From the NCBI GenBank assembly GCA_021443045.1, contig JABUUT010000028.1, forward strand, positions 4,483 to 19,007: a stretch of 14,525 nt of DNA, read 5' to 3'. Shown one piece after another: positions 1 to 7,712 of the stretch (position 1 is the first letter of the stretch; the number at the start of each line of letters is the position of its first letter). The stretch is from Fibrobacteraceae bacterium. Its GTDB lineage: Bacteria; Fibrobacterota; Fibrobacteria; Fibrobacterales; Fibrobacteraceae. The notes below the pieces were generated by a model. It saw nothing but the letters and a program-made list of their open reading frames with translations. It did no database searches and was not told the origin of the DNA. Both the position numbers and the translations under genes were made by a program.

Positions 1-17
1 CGCAGGCCGAATGCTGC

Positions 18-39
18 AAAAACAAGCTCGCTTGTTTTT
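18..39. terminator. Palindrome, possible bidirectional terminator
   Basis: The arm AAAAACAAGC (18-27) is the exact reverse complement of GCTTGTTTTT (30-39), with two bases between them. The fold is probably a 9-bp stem with a CTCG loop. The A-tract on one side and T-tract on the other would let it act as an intrinsic terminator in either direction, presumably for a gene left of the window. The stem is weak in GC, so a pure repeat-element role is also possible. Confidence 0.45.
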
Positions 40-130
40 ATTGCTGAGGCCCAGAGTCAAGCGCATAGCGTAATGACAGGAACGACCCCACTCCTCAAAG
101 CGACATCGTCGCGACCTCACCGCTGACCAC

Positions 131-158
131 TGACTACTAATAACCGACTACTGATAAC
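131..158 (+). repeat. Imperfect 14-bp tandem repeat, two copies
   Basis: TGACTACTAATAAC (131-144) is followed directly by CGACTACTGATAAC (145-158); 12 of 14 positions match. A partial earlier unit (GACCAC, 125-130) precedes them. It lies in the non-coding left edge, and no function is apparent. Confidence 0.6.
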
Positions 159-229
159 CAAGATTTACTTGAGGTGGTCCATTTTAGAGGTGTTCTTTAT
201 GATACCCCTTTTTTTCCTTGAGAGAAATA

Positions 230-235
230 TATATT
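230..235 (+). promoter_or_regulatory. Candidate -10 box for the 244-663 lipoprotein gene
   Basis: TATATT ends 8 bases before the ATG at 244, so transcription would begin at or within a few bases of the start codon. No good -35 box is visible at standard spacing. The call rests on similarity to the boxes in front of cmk, coaBC and icd. Confidence 0.4.
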
Positions 236-243
236 TTGGAAGT

Positions 244-663
244 ATGCGTTTTTTACTTGTTGCTTTTTTGCTTATGGCTTTGTGCAGTTGTGGCGACCTG
301 GAGCCTGTTTCCAGCGAGTTAAAAGAGTCTTACCGCTTTTACTACGGCTATTCCATAAGTTGCAGGAACGATAGCTTTGGTTCCTTTGACTGCGATGACA
401 TTCAATTGACCTCCATGCGGGTTTCCATTGAAATTGACGACATCAACTATGCCTACGCTTGTTTTGGTGGCCATTGTGAAACTTATGACCCCTTTGAATA
501 TGGATATGGTCACGATCCCAATAGAAATGCCTACTACTACCAGTTTGAAAATGACTTTGATGAAACCACCTGGACTGTGTATACAGACGGTATTTCTGCC
601 ATTTTTGAGGATAATCGCAACGGATACGCTGTTTATTACTCTGTAGACGGTGAAAATTTCTGA
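244..663 (+). CDS. Small putative lipoprotein, function unknown
   Basis: I do not recognise this 139-residue protein. Its N-terminus is a short lipoprotein signal peptide: Arg2, a hydrophobic stretch at 3-13, then L-C-S-C-G-D, with Cys16 the likely lipidated residue. It should therefore be a membrane-anchored envelope protein. The mature part is acidic and unusually rich in Tyr and Phe, with four further Cys (40, 50, 73, 78) that could form two disulfides. No known domain is apparent. I chose the ATG at 244 over the in-frame TTG at 169 because only the later start puts the signal peptide at the N-terminus and because a TATATT box sits just before it. The C-G-D after the lipobox resembles the lipoproteins at 8950 and 10862, but the rest of the sequence does not. 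A separate promoter before cmk suggests it is not strictly co-transcribed with cmk. Confidence 0.7.
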   Translation: MRFLLVAFLLMALCSCGDLEPVSSELKESYRFYYGYSISCRNDSFGSFDCDDIQLTSMRVSIEIDDINYAYACFGGHCETYDPFEYGYGHDPNRNAYYYQFENDFDETTWTVYTDGISAIFEDNRNGYAVYYSVDGENF

Positions 664-692
664 TTTTTACCAATCCTAAAAACCAGATTTTC

Positions 693-698
693 TATATT
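693..698 (+). promoter_or_regulatory. Candidate -10 box for cmk
   Basis: The context TTTTCTATATTTG puts TATATT 10 bases upstream of the cmk ATG at 709, giving a predicted leader of only a few bases. No Shine-Dalgarno sequence is visible in between (CTGGCCTA just before the ATG). No convincing -35 box is seen 16-18 bases upstream. Confidence 0.5.
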
Positions 699-708
699 TG
701 CTGGCCTA

Positions 709-1386
709 ATGAGTGATTCTAACGAAAATTTCGTAATCGCCCTGGATGGCGGAAGTGGTACCGGTAAGAGCACCACTGCAAAGTTGATTGCCAAGCGTCT
801 TGGTATTACCTATCTGGATACGGGCTCCATGTACCGTGCCGTAACTTTGGTGGCCCTCGAAAAGGGAGTGCCCGCCCAAGAAGGCCTTGCCATGGACGAA
901 TTGCTCAAGAATTTAAATCTTAGCTTTGATTCTGAAAACCATATTCTCATCGACGGTGTTTCTTACGAATCCGACATTCGTGGTATGCGGGTGTCCTCCA
1001 ACGTGAGCATCTACTGTGCCTTGCCGTCTGTGCGCCGCGCCATGACCGACAAGCAGCGTGAGATCGGTGCCGTATCCAGTTGCATTCTGGATGGTCGCGA
1101 CATTGGCACCGTGGTTTTCCCCAACGCCAAGTACAAGTTTTTCCTCGTTACGGATGTAAAAGTCCGTGCCGAACGCCGCCTCAAGGAACTCCTGGAACGG
1201 GGCGAAAAGGTGACCTACGAGGAGGTTCTGGAGAACCTGGTCGAACGTGACCGTCTGGATTCCTCCAGGGCAACGGCCCCTCTTAGAAAGGCCGATGATG
1301 CTATTGAAATTGACACTACACACATCTCAATCCAACAACAGGTACAGAAAATTCTTGACTACGTAAGTGTAGTGGCGCAGGCTTGA
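709..1386 (+). CDS. cmk: Cytidylate kinase (CMP/dCMP kinase)
   Basis: Cytoplasmic nucleoside monophosphate kinase that uses ATP to phosphorylate CMP and dCMP to the diphosphates, supplying CTP and dCTP synthesis. The 225-residue length is normal for the bacterial family. Visible landmarks in order: P-loop GGSGTGKST at 14-22; substrate-binding DTGSMYRA at 37-44; DGRDIGT at 128-134, the conserved CMP-binding segment; VRAERR at 152-157; and the lid-like DRLDSSRATAPL at 181-192, whose Arg residues are typical of the active site. The ATG at 709 follows a TATATT box with almost no leader. The gene lies 33 bases upstream of rpsA, a pairing conserved in many bacteria including E. coli, so the two are probably co-transcribed. 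No anomalies seen. Confidence 0.97.
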   Translation: MSDSNENFVIALDGGSGTGKSTTAKLIAKRLGITYLDTGSMYRAVTLVALEKGVPAQEGLAMDELLKNLNLSFDSENHILIDGVSYESDIRGMRVSSNVSIYCALPSVRRAMTDKQREIGAVSSCILDGRDIGTVVFPNAKYKFFLVTDVKVRAERRLKELLERGEKVTYEEVLENLVERDRLDSSRATAPLRKADDAIEIDTTHISIQQQVQKILDYVSVVAQA

Positions 1387-1419
1387 ATTTTCCTACCGCA
1401 ACCCCAAAAGAGACCAATT

Positions 1420-3204
1420 ATGGCACTCAACATTAAATTCGGTACACAGTCCGACCTCGACGAAATCCTGGCAGCCCAGGCAGAAAACAGCCCTAACTTC
1501 CGCAAGCAGAATGCTGACGTATACGCCGGCATGGACTGCCTCGAACAGGGCAAGCTGGTTACTGGCAATATTAGCCAAGTTAACGATCAGGAAGTTCTCA
1601 TTGACGTGAACTACAAGTCTGAAGGTGTTATTGACCGTGCTGAATTCAAGGAAAACGATTCTTTGGAAATCGGTTCCGAAATTGAAGTATTCGTAGAAAA
1701 GCTGGAAGATGAAGATGGTCGTCTCATTCTTTCCAAGCAAAAGGCAGACTTTGTACGCGTTTGGGATCGCATTCATGAAGCCTTCGAAAACAACGAAGTG
1801 GTTCGTGGCACTCTCACCAAGCGCATCAAGGGCGGCGTAGTAGTAGACCTCTTCGGTATCGACGCCTTCCTCCCTGGTTCTCAGATCGACCTTCGTCAGA
1901 TTCCAGACATCAACGCCCTCATTGGCCAGGACTTCGACCTCAAGGTTATCAAGGTCAACAAGGCTCGTCGCAACATCGTTGTATCCCGTCGCGTGGTTCT
2001 CGAAGAAGAACGCAACAAGCAGCGTGGCGACGTTCTCGAAACTCTGGAAAAGAACCAGGTTCGCAAGGGTATCGTCAAGAACATTACCGACTTCGGTGCA
2101 TTCATCGATCTCGGCGGCGTAGACGGTCTCCTCCACATTACCGACATGAGCTACAAGCGTATCAACCACCCCACAGAAATGGTTCAGCTGGGCCAGGAAG
2201 TGGAGGTTATGGTTTTGGACTTCAACGACAAGAAGGAACGCATCTCTCTTGGCATGAAGCAGCTTAAGCCACATCCATGGAAGGATATTGCCGAACGTTA
2301 CCCAGAAGGCGCCATTGTCAAGGGTAAGGTTGTTTCCATCACTGATTACGGTGCATTCATTGAACTGGATAGCGGCGTAGAAGGCCTCATCCACGTTTCC
2401 GAAATGAGCTGGACCCAGCATGTAAAGCACCCATCCAAAATCTTGGTTGTTGGCCAAGAAGTGGAAGCGGTTGTGCTCAAGGTTGAAGAAGATGCAGAAC
2501 GTATCTCTCTCGGCATGAAACAGCTGGAAAGCGATCCATGGGATTCCATTGAAACGGAACTTCCTCCAGGTGCACGCGTTGTTGGTGAAATCCGCAACAT
2601 TGCTTCCTTCGGCGCATTCGTCGAAATTAAGGAAGGTGTTGATGGCCTCATTCACGTTTCCGACATGAGCTGGACAAAGAAGATCACTCATCCTAACGAA
2701 ATGGTTAAGAAGGGTGACAAGGTGGAATGCGTTGTTCTCGCCGTTGATAAGGAAAAGCGTCGCATTTCTCTGTCCATGAAGCACCTCACCGAAGATCCTT
2801 GGGATTCTGTAGAAACCACATTCCCAGTGGATGCCGAAGTGAAGGGCAAGATTGTTCGTCTCTTGGACCGCGGTGCTGTTGTTGAACTGAACGACGGTAT
2901 CGAAGGCTTTGTTCCTGTTTCTAAGCTCACTGCTGAATACATCAAGGTTCCTGCCGATGCATTCAAGGTTGGCGACGAAATTCCTGCTGTTGTTACTGAA
3001 ATCGACCAGAACAACCGCAAGATTTACCTCTCTGTGGTAGACTACTTCAAGAACAAGGAAAGTGCAGAACTCCAGGCTTACATGGATTCCCATAAGCCAG
3101 GTGAAAATGGCACCACCATTGGTGAAGCCACTGCTCCTGCCAAGAAGAAGGCTACAAAGAAGAAGGCAGAAAAGCCTGCTGAAGAAAAGAGCGAAGAAGC
3201 TTAA
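1420..3204 (+). CDS. rpsA: 30S ribosomal protein S1
   Basis: RNA-binding ribosomal protein that helps the 30S subunit bind and unfold mRNA for initiation. The 594-residue protein contains six S1 (OB-fold) repeats, at about 45-107, 126-190, 213-279, 298-367, 385-454 and 472-540. Repeats 3 to 5 show the clearest signatures, such as DFGAFIDL..DGLLH, DYGAFIEL..EGLIH and SFGAFVEI..DGLIH, each closing with RISLGMK or RISLSMK. Repeats 1 and 2 are more divergent, as is usual for ribosome-anchoring repeats. The tail from 575 is rich in Lys, Ala and Glu (KKKATKKKAEK then acidic). Codons favour C-ending forms more than in neighbouring genes, as expected for a highly expressed protein. A weak purine-rich stretch (AAAAGAGA) precedes the ATG. 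The gene follows cmk and ends at a strong terminator. Six repeats and the cmk neighbour argue for true S1 rather than another S1-domain protein. Confidence 0.96.
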   Translation: MALNIKFGTQSDLDEILAAQAENSPNFRKQNADVYAGMDCLEQGKLVTGNISQVNDQEVLIDVNYKSEGVIDRAEFKENDSLEIGSEIEVFVEKLEDEDGRLILSKQKADFVRVWDRIHEAFENNEVVRGTLTKRIKGGVVVDLFGIDAFLPGSQIDLRQIPDINALIGQDFDLKVIKVNKARRNIVVSRRVVLEEERNKQRGDVLETLEKNQVRKGIVKNITDFGAFIDLGGVDGLLHITDMSYKRINHPTEMVQLGQEVEVMVLDFNDKKERISLGMKQLKPHPWKDIAERYPEGAIVKGKVVSITDYGAFIELDSGVEGLIHVSEMSWTQHVKHPSKILVVGQEVEAVVLKVEEDAERISLGMKQLESDPWDSIETELPPGARVVGEIRNIASFGAFVEIKEGVDGLIHVSDMSWTKKITHPNEMVKKGDKVECVVLAVDKEKRRISLSMKHLTEDPWDSVETTFPVDAEVKGKIVRLLDRGAVVELNDGIEGFVPVSKLTAEYIKVPADAFKVGDEIPAVVTEIDQNNRKIYLSVVDYFKNKESAELQAYMDSHKPGENGTTIGEATAPAKKKATKKKAEKPAEEKSEEA

Positions 3205-3236
3205 TTAAAAGTTTCTTGACTTGATCAAGCAAAAAG

Positions 3237-3265
3237 GCCCTCGGTTTAAACACCGAGGGCTTTTT
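3237..3265 (+). terminator. Intrinsic terminator after rpsA
   Basis: GCCCTCGGT (3237-3245) pairs perfectly with ACCGAGGGC (3252-3260) across a six-base loop, followed by five Ts (3261-3265). The A-run before the stem could also make it work in reverse. It closes the cmk-rpsA unit 32 bases after the rpsA stop codon. Confidence 0.93.
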
Positions 3266-3330
3266 CAATATTTTACCCACATTCCACTAACGGAAAAAAC
3301 ATTTTTTTTAGCAATGCTCTTTGTGGACTT

Positions 3331-3359
3331 TTGATATTTGTGGTTTCACTTTCTATATT
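3331..3359 (+). promoter_or_regulatory. Sigma-70-like promoter for the coaBC block
   Basis: TTGATA (3331-3336) and TATATT (3354-3359) are separated by exactly 17 bases, the clearest promoter in the window. The -10 box ends 6 bases before the ATG at 3366, so the predicted transcript starts essentially at the start codon (leaderless). It lies downstream of the rpsA terminator and would drive coaBC and the tightly packed genes after it. Confidence 0.7.
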
Positions 3360-3365
3360 GGTAGT

Positions 3366-4676
3366 ATGGATTTAAAAGGCAAACGGATTCTTCTTGGCGT
3401 TACCGGCGGCATTGCAGCTTACAAAAGTTGCGAGTTGCTACGTCTGTTTCAAAAGAAAGGGGCCCAGGTTCGTGTGTGTATGACGGAAGGGGCCACCCAG
3501 TTTGTTTCTAGCCTTACCTTTGCGTCGCTGAGTAAGTGCCCTGTTTACCTAAAAAATGGTGGTGTGGAATCACGGCCTTTTCAGCATATTGATTTTCCTC
3601 GTTGGGCCGACCTTTATGTGGTGGCTCCCGCCTCTGCCAATACCATTGGAAAAATGGCAAATGGTTTGGCCGACGACCCTGTTAGCCTTTGCTTTATGAG
3701 TTGCGATGGGCCTCGCTTTATTGCTCCTGCCATGAATGTGGCCATGTATAATTCTCCTGGGGTCAAACGGAATTTGCAAATGCTGCAACAGTTTGAAAAC
3801 ACCTATCTGCTGGAAGCCCCTGCCGGGGAACTGGCTTGCGGGGAAGTGGGGCAGGGGCGCCTTTTGGAGCCTAATCAAATTGTGGAATGCATTGAAAAAT
3901 TGCCCGAGGTTGAATGTTCTACGGTAAGCCGATTAAGTTCGTCGAAATCTGTAGAGGATGTTCTTGGCTCCGGTTCCGAGGTTCCTGATAACTGGAAAAA
4001 TGGACTTCCCGGAAATGGTAAAATGGTGGTGATCACTGCTGGCCGCACAGAAGAATCCATAGACCCGGTACGCTACATTTCCAACCGCAGCAGTGGCAAG
4101 ACGGCGGTGGCTTTGGCATCTGTTTTCTTGGCCCAGGGCTTTGATGTTCAAGTGGTGGCGGGCCCCATGGAAGCGTCGTTTCCAAATGGGGTAAAAGTGC
4201 AGCATGTAAAGAGCGCCCTAGAAATGCACCAGGCCGTTCTTTCAAAAATGAATACATTGAATGTACTAGTCCATTGTGCCGCTGTGGCTGACTATAGGCC
4301 TAAAAATGTATCGGACCAAAAAATTAAAGACAGCCGCAGCCAGCTTGTGCTGGAACTGGAGCCTAACCCCAATATTTTGCGTGACAGTGTGGCTGCAAGA
4401 AGTCCGGGGCAGGTGGTTGTAGGTTTTGGTTTGGAAACTGATCATTTTAAAGAGCACGCCTTGGAAAAGTTGCAGAAATCCGGAGCCGACGCCTTGCTGC
4501 TCAATGCACCAGTAGATAGTGCAAGTGGCTTTGGTTTTGATTCGGTAAAATACGCTTTAATTCAAAGAGACCATTCTAGTGTGGTGGTTCCAGAAATGGC
4601 TATGGGCTCTAAGATAGATTTGGCCACAGAAATTGTAGACTTTGCCATTAAAAAGCTGGAGGGCTTCCATGGCTGA
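3366..4676 (+). CDS. coaBC: Bifunctional phosphopantothenoylcysteine synthetase/decarboxylase
   Basis: Catalyses two steps of coenzyme A synthesis: the CoaB half joins Cys to 4'-phosphopantothenate using CTP, and the FMN-dependent CoaC half decarboxylates the product to 4'-phosphopantetheine. The 436-residue protein has the usual order. The CoaC half (1-180) has GVTGGIAAYK at 11-20, the active-site His74 in QHIDF, PAMN with Asn124, and the flap ACGEVGQGRL with Cys158; by recall these match the catalytic His, Asn and Cys of the E. coli enzyme. The CoaB half (about 218-436) has ITAGRTEE at 223-230, SNRSSGK at 239-245, AAVADYRP at 305-312 and KIK at 319-321. The linker at 180-217 is Ser-rich and makes the protein roughly 30 residues longer than E. 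coli CoaBC. An upstream in-frame TTG (3321) is rejected because it precedes the promoter's -10 box; GVTGG follows the ATG at the usual distance. Confidence 0.96.
   Translation: MDLKGKRILLGVTGGIAAYKSCELLRLFQKKGAQVRVCMTEGATQFVSSLTFASLSKCPVYLKNGGVESRPFQHIDFPRWADLYVVAPASANTIGKMANGLADDPVSLCFMSCDGPRFIAPAMNVAMYNSPGVKRNLQMLQQFENTYLLEAPAGELACGEVGQGRLLEPNQIVECIEKLPEVECSTVSRLSSSKSVEDVLGSGSEVPDNWKNGLPGNGKMVVITAGRTEESIDPVRYISNRSSGKTAVALASVFLAQGFDVQVVAGPMEASFPNGVKVQHVKSALEMHQAVLSKMNTLNVLVHCAAVADYRPKNVSDQKIKDSRSQLVLELEPNPNILRDSVAARSPGQVVVGFGLETDHFKEHALEKLQKSGADALLLNAPVDSASGFGFDSVKYALIQRDHSSVVVPEMAMGSKIDLATEIVDFAIKKLEGFHG
4658..4662 (+). promoter_or_regulatory. Shine-Dalgarno site deciding the 4669 start
   Basis: GGAGG lies six bases upstream of the ATG at 4669, inside the end of coaBC. 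It selects this start over the in-frame ATG at 4642. It is the strongest ribosome-binding site in this block and fits translational coupling across the ATGGCTGA overlap. Confidence 0.75.
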
Positions 4677-5487
4677 AATTATAGACTTTTCGGAACTTCG
4701 AAATTACCTTCAGGGGCAGATGGATTTAGGCGAAACGGAATTGTTCTTGGACGATCCATGGGCTTTGTCGACCACACCGAAGCCTGCTGTTGCACCTGTG
4801 CCTAGGTCGGTGTTGTCTCCTAGTGTTGCGGCAACAACGAATTTTGAGGATACGTCCAACCCCGAAGTTTCCAAAGTCGAAGTTGCGCTGTCTCCCTTAA
4901 GTGCCAGCATGCCTGCTCCCCGGTCTGTAAAAAAAGTGATTTCGGCTTACGAGTCTTCCTCTTCTCTTGCGGATTTTTACTCCGCCATCGCCCTCGAAAA
5001 GTTGTACTCCAATGCCGGCAACCTGGCAACGTATGTGGGGCCCGAACACCCCAAGCTTCTTCTTCTTTTGGCTTCTTCTGCAATGGTTCCGGATCCAATG
5101 GGCTTTTTGCAGAGTTCCACTGGAGAAATGGTGGCCAAACTATTTGCCAGCCTTAAAATACCTGCCGAATCTATTGGAGTCACTTATTTCTACAAGGGTA
5201 GTAACCCTTTTAAATCATCGCCTCTGCTTGAAACATCTCTGCGCAAAATGCTAACAAAGGAACTTTCCTTTATTGCACCAGACATCATGGTCACCTGCGG
5301 TGAAACCCTATTTTACCAGGTTTTTGGCAAGGCAAAATCTTTTAACGAACAGGCTGGAGCCCCTTTAACATTTGCAGGCATCAAGTCTACTGCATTTTTG
5401 GATTTGTTTGAAATGGAAAAAAATGTGGAACTGAAAAAGATTACTTGGAAAGTTCATGTGCCCCGCTCGGGTTACTTTTCAAATTAA
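4669..5487 (+). CDS. Uracil-DNA-glycosylase-like protein, catalytic motifs degenerate
   Basis: A 272-residue protein that I place, at fold level only, in the uracil-DNA glycosylase superfamily (closest to family 4/5 layout). Residues 35-90 are a low-complexity Pro/Ser/Ala linker. From about 99 the order resembles family 4: a helix (SLADFYSAIALEKLY), a hydrophobic strand (KLLLLLASS, 129-137), a loop and helix (GFLQSSTGEMVAKLFASL, 145-162), then VTYFYKG (171-177), IAPDIMVTCG (202-211) and a final strand leading to HVPRS (263-267). In active enzymes the first strand runs into GE(A/P)PG and the last into HPS. Here those are replaced by ASSAMV and HVPRS, and the Cys ligands of the 4Fe-4S cluster are absent. 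It may be catalytically dead, a DNA-binding or scaffold protein, or carry a different activity. It overlaps the coaBC stop by 8 bases and precedes dnaB. Confidence 0.55.
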   Translation: MAEIIDFSELRNYLQGQMDLGETELFLDDPWALSTTPKPAVAPVPRSVLSPSVAATTNFEDTSNPEVSKVEVALSPLSASMPAPRSVKKVISAYESSSSLADFYSAIALEKLYSNAGNLATYVGPEHPKLLLLLASSAMVPDPMGFLQSSTGEMVAKLFASLKIPAESIGVTYFYKGSNPFKSSPLLETSLRKMLTKELSFIAPDIMVTCGETLFYQVFGKAKSFNEQAGAPLTFAGIKSTAFLDLFEMEKNVELKKITWKVHVPRSGYFSN

Positions 5488-5509
5488 TGACTTTAAATAA
5501 CGGTTTTAT

Positions 5510-6910
5510 ATGGCAAACAACGATATTCAGAATATGGAAAACCGTCAGGTTCCTCGGGATACCGATGCAGAGCGCACCCTGTTAGGCGGTATTCTGCGGG
5601 ATCCAGAATCTTTTGGAAATATACAGGCCGAAGTCGATGACGATGATTTTTTCTATTTGGAAAAACATCAGGTTATTTGGCATGCTTTTTGTGAACTTTA
5701 TAAGGCGGGCACCGAAATTGAGCTTCTTACTTTGTCTGTGGAACTGGAACAGGAAGGAAAACTCCAGCTGGCAGGCGGCAAAGAATATTTATTCGATTTA
5801 ATGGAATCGGTGGCATCTACGGCCAACGCCATGTGGACGGTTTCACACCTTAAGAACAAGTCCGTTCTGCGTCGTCTTATTAAGTCTTCCAGCGAAACCA
5901 TCCAAAAGGCCATGGACCCATCAAACTCGCCAGACGAAGTGCTCCAAGATGCCGAACGAAATATTTTTGCCATTGCAGACAAACAGGTAAAGGACACGTT
6001 AAAACCGGTGGAACAGTTTGTGTCGCCCTTGCTGGTTCGTCTCAACAATCGCAAGGATGGCCTCACAGGAATTCCAACAGGCATTGCGGACCTGGACCAG
6101 TTGACCAACGGCCTTCAGCCATCGGACCTCATTATTCTGGCCGCCCGACCCGGTGTGGGAAAAACCTCTTTTGCCTTGACCATTGCAGCCAATGCGGCCA
6201 TTGATTACAAAAAGAACGTGGCTTTTTTTAGTTTGGAAATGGATGGCATGCAGCTGGCCCAGCGTCTTCTTTGTTCTAGAGCCCAAATTGACCAAAGCCG
6301 ATTGCGCAACGGCAAGTTAAACCGAGATGAACTGAATAAGTTAACATCCTTGGTGGCACCCATTAACATGGCTCCGCTGTTTGTGGATGATAATGCCGAC
6401 TTGGGCATTATGGAACTGATGAGCAAGGCTCGTGGCTTAAAGCACAAGGGCAAATTGGACTTGGTTATAATAGACTATCTGCAGTTGATGAAAACCGGTG
6501 GCGAAGAAAGCCGTGCGGTGGCCATTGGCGCCATTTCTCGTGGCCTTAAAATTTTGGCAAAGGATTTGCAGGTGCCAGTAATTGCCTTGGCCCAGCTTTC
6601 CCGTAAAGTGGAAGAAAAAGGTAGAGACCGACCCCAGCTCAGTGACCTTCGCGAATCGGGCTCTATCGAACAGGATGCCGACATGGTATGGTTTGTAGAG
6701 CGAAAATTTGTGCAAACCCACCGGGAAGAAGACAAATATTCCGCCACATTAATCGTTGCCAAGCATCGTAACGGTTCTGTAAAGGATATTCCGCTCAGTT
6801 TTGTTCCAGAATATACTACTTTCTATAACGCAGCGTCGGAAGGGGGTGGTGGAGATGTTCCCTACTCTCCCAATGCTGATGATTCGATTCCTGATTTTGG
6901 AGAATTTTAA
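5510..6910 (+). CDS. dnaB: Replicative DNA helicase DnaB
   Basis: Hexameric 5'-3' helicase that unwinds DNA at the replication fork and recruits primase. The 466-residue length is standard. The N-terminal helical domain begins with the typical PRDTDAERTLLGGIL (15-29) and VIWHAF (55-60). The RecA-like domain starts at LTGIPTGIADLDQLTNGL (185-202). Motifs: Walker A ARPGVGKTS at 212-220; FFSLEM at 239-244; Walker B VIIDYLQLM at 319-327; AQLSR at 361-365; DLRESGSIEQDAD at 379-391; and the likely arginine finger Arg420 in KHRNG. The tail after 443 is Gly/Asp-rich and probably flexible. No intein interrupts the motifs. No clear Shine-Dalgarno precedes the ATG at 5510, and a weak TAAATA (5494-5499) might be a secondary -10 box. 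It lies 22 bases after the glycosylase-like gene and overlaps the next gene by one base. In many bacteria dnaB is next to rplI; that is not the case here. Confidence 0.97.
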   Translation: MANNDIQNMENRQVPRDTDAERTLLGGILRDPESFGNIQAEVDDDDFFYLEKHQVIWHAFCELYKAGTEIELLTLSVELEQEGKLQLAGGKEYLFDLMESVASTANAMWTVSHLKNKSVLRRLIKSSSETIQKAMDPSNSPDEVLQDAERNIFAIADKQVKDTLKPVEQFVSPLLVRLNNRKDGLTGIPTGIADLDQLTNGLQPSDLIILAARPGVGKTSFALTIAANAAIDYKKNVAFFSLEMDGMQLAQRLLCSRAQIDQSRLRNGKLNRDELNKLTSLVAPINMAPLFVDDNADLGIMELMSKARGLKHKGKLDLVIIDYLQLMKTGGEESRAVAIGAISRGLKILAKDLQVPVIALAQLSRKVEEKGRDRPQLSDLRESGSIEQDADMVWFVERKFVQTHREEDKYSATLIVAKHRNGSVKDIPLSFVPEYTTFYNAASEGGGGDVPYSPNADDSIPDFGEF

Positions 6911-7692
6911 TGAGCTTTTTACTAAGCCCCATAGCCTGGATCGGTAAGATAATTATCTCTGGCATTTCTAGTGTCGGTGAGGTTGTCTGTATCCTCCTCA
7001 GCACTTTGAGGCAGTTGCCCCATTTGTTTAAGAATCCAGAATTGATTGTGAAACAGATGATTTCCATAGGAGTTTCTTCTTTGCCCCTTCTTTTTGTAAC
7101 CTCCATTTTTACAGGAATGGTGGCTACGGTGCAGTGCGAATTCCAGTTTAGGGATTTGGTTGCAGACAAATTTGTCGGTACTGCCGCCTGTAAGATGATT
7201 CTTATTGAACTGGGTCCCTTGCTAACAGCCTTGGTGTTGTCGGGGCGTGTGGGCAGCGCCGTTTCTGCCGAATTAGGTTCCATGAAAGAAAAGGAAGAAC
7301 TGGATGCCTACACTGTGCTTGGTTTAAATACTTATCGCTATTTGGCTTTGCCCCGTTTTATCGCCTTTATTACCATGATTCCTTGCCTTACGGTTATTTC
7401 CAATTGCCTTGCCATTTTTGGCGGGTGGTTCGTTTGCGTGCTTGCCCTGGATATAACATCCTACACCTATTACACAGGTATGCAGTACCTGTTTGAAACC
7501 ATGGATTTGTTTGCCGGTGTTATTAAGTCTTTTATTTTTGGAACCATCATTTTTGTGCTGGGCTACTACAATGGAACACACGCCAAGGCTGGAGCCAGGG
7601 GTGTTGGGCTTGCCACAATGAATGTGGTGGTTTCTAGCTGCCTTATGATTTTGATTGCCGACTTTATAACCGATGTTATTATATATTTTTAA
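6910..7692 (+). CDS. mlaE: MlaE-family ABC transporter permease
   Basis: Inner-membrane permease of an Mla-type ABC system, which moves phospholipids between inner and outer membranes in diderm bacteria. The 260 residues include several hydrophobic segments (roughly 51-76, 96-118, 148-180, 203-220 and 235-258). The family signature is clear: ELGPLLTALVLSGRVGSAVSAELGSMKEKEELDAY (100-134) followed by TVLG. Its ATG overlaps the dnaB stop codon (TAATG at 6908-6912), with GGAG (6900-6903) inside dnaB as a possible ribosome-binding site. The ATPase gene follows after 20 bases. Pairing with an MlaF-like ATPase supports the call. No MCE-domain (MlaD) substrate-binding gene is next to it, so the partner must be encoded elsewhere. 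In other species the homologous permease belongs to transporters for toluene resistance (Ttg2) or sterol and lipid import, so the exact substrate is inferred. Confidence 0.92.
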   Translation: MSFLLSPIAWIGKIIISGISSVGEVVCILLSTLRQLPHLFKNPELIVKQMISIGVSSLPLLFVTSIFTGMVATVQCEFQFRDLVADKFVGTAACKMILIELGPLLTALVLSGRVGSAVSAELGSMKEKEELDAYTVLGLNTYRYLALPRFIAFITMIPCLTVISNCLAIFGGWFVCVLALDITSYTYYTGMQYLFETMDLFAGVIKSFIFGTIIFVLGYYNGTHAKAGARGVGLATMNVVVSSCLMILIADFITDVIIYF

Positions 7693-7712
7693 AAGAATGA
7701 GGGAAAATTGCT

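Larger units (their letters stand above)
1..168. other. Non-coding left edge with dispersed-repeat-like sequence
   Basis: No credible gene is visible here. The stretch holds a near-perfect palindrome (18-39), the word GCGTAAT (68-74), a small hairpin with stem GCGAC (100-104) and GTCGC (108-112), and a 14-base imperfect tandem repeat (131-158). The same order of elements occurs in inverted orientation at the right edge of the window. This suggests a dispersed intergenic repeat family rather than a gene. Non-coding sequence continues to the lipoprotein start at 244; a TTG at 169 opens the same reading frame but gives no sensible N-terminus. Confidence 0.6.

Noticed and set aside
169..243. In-frame TTG extension of the first lipoprotein gene
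   Set aside because: It would place 25 residues before an obvious lipoprotein signal peptide and starts upstream of the TATATT box.
1393..3093. A 566-codon open frame on the minus strand across rpsA
   Set aside because: It mirrors the rpsA coding frame. Codon bias in a highly expressed gene removes antisense stops, the translation shows no recognisable domain, and no promoter or ribosome-binding site supports it.
3321..3365. In-frame TTG extension of coaBC
   Set aside because: The extension contains the promoter boxes, and the CoaC glycine-rich motif has its normal distance from the ATG at 3366.
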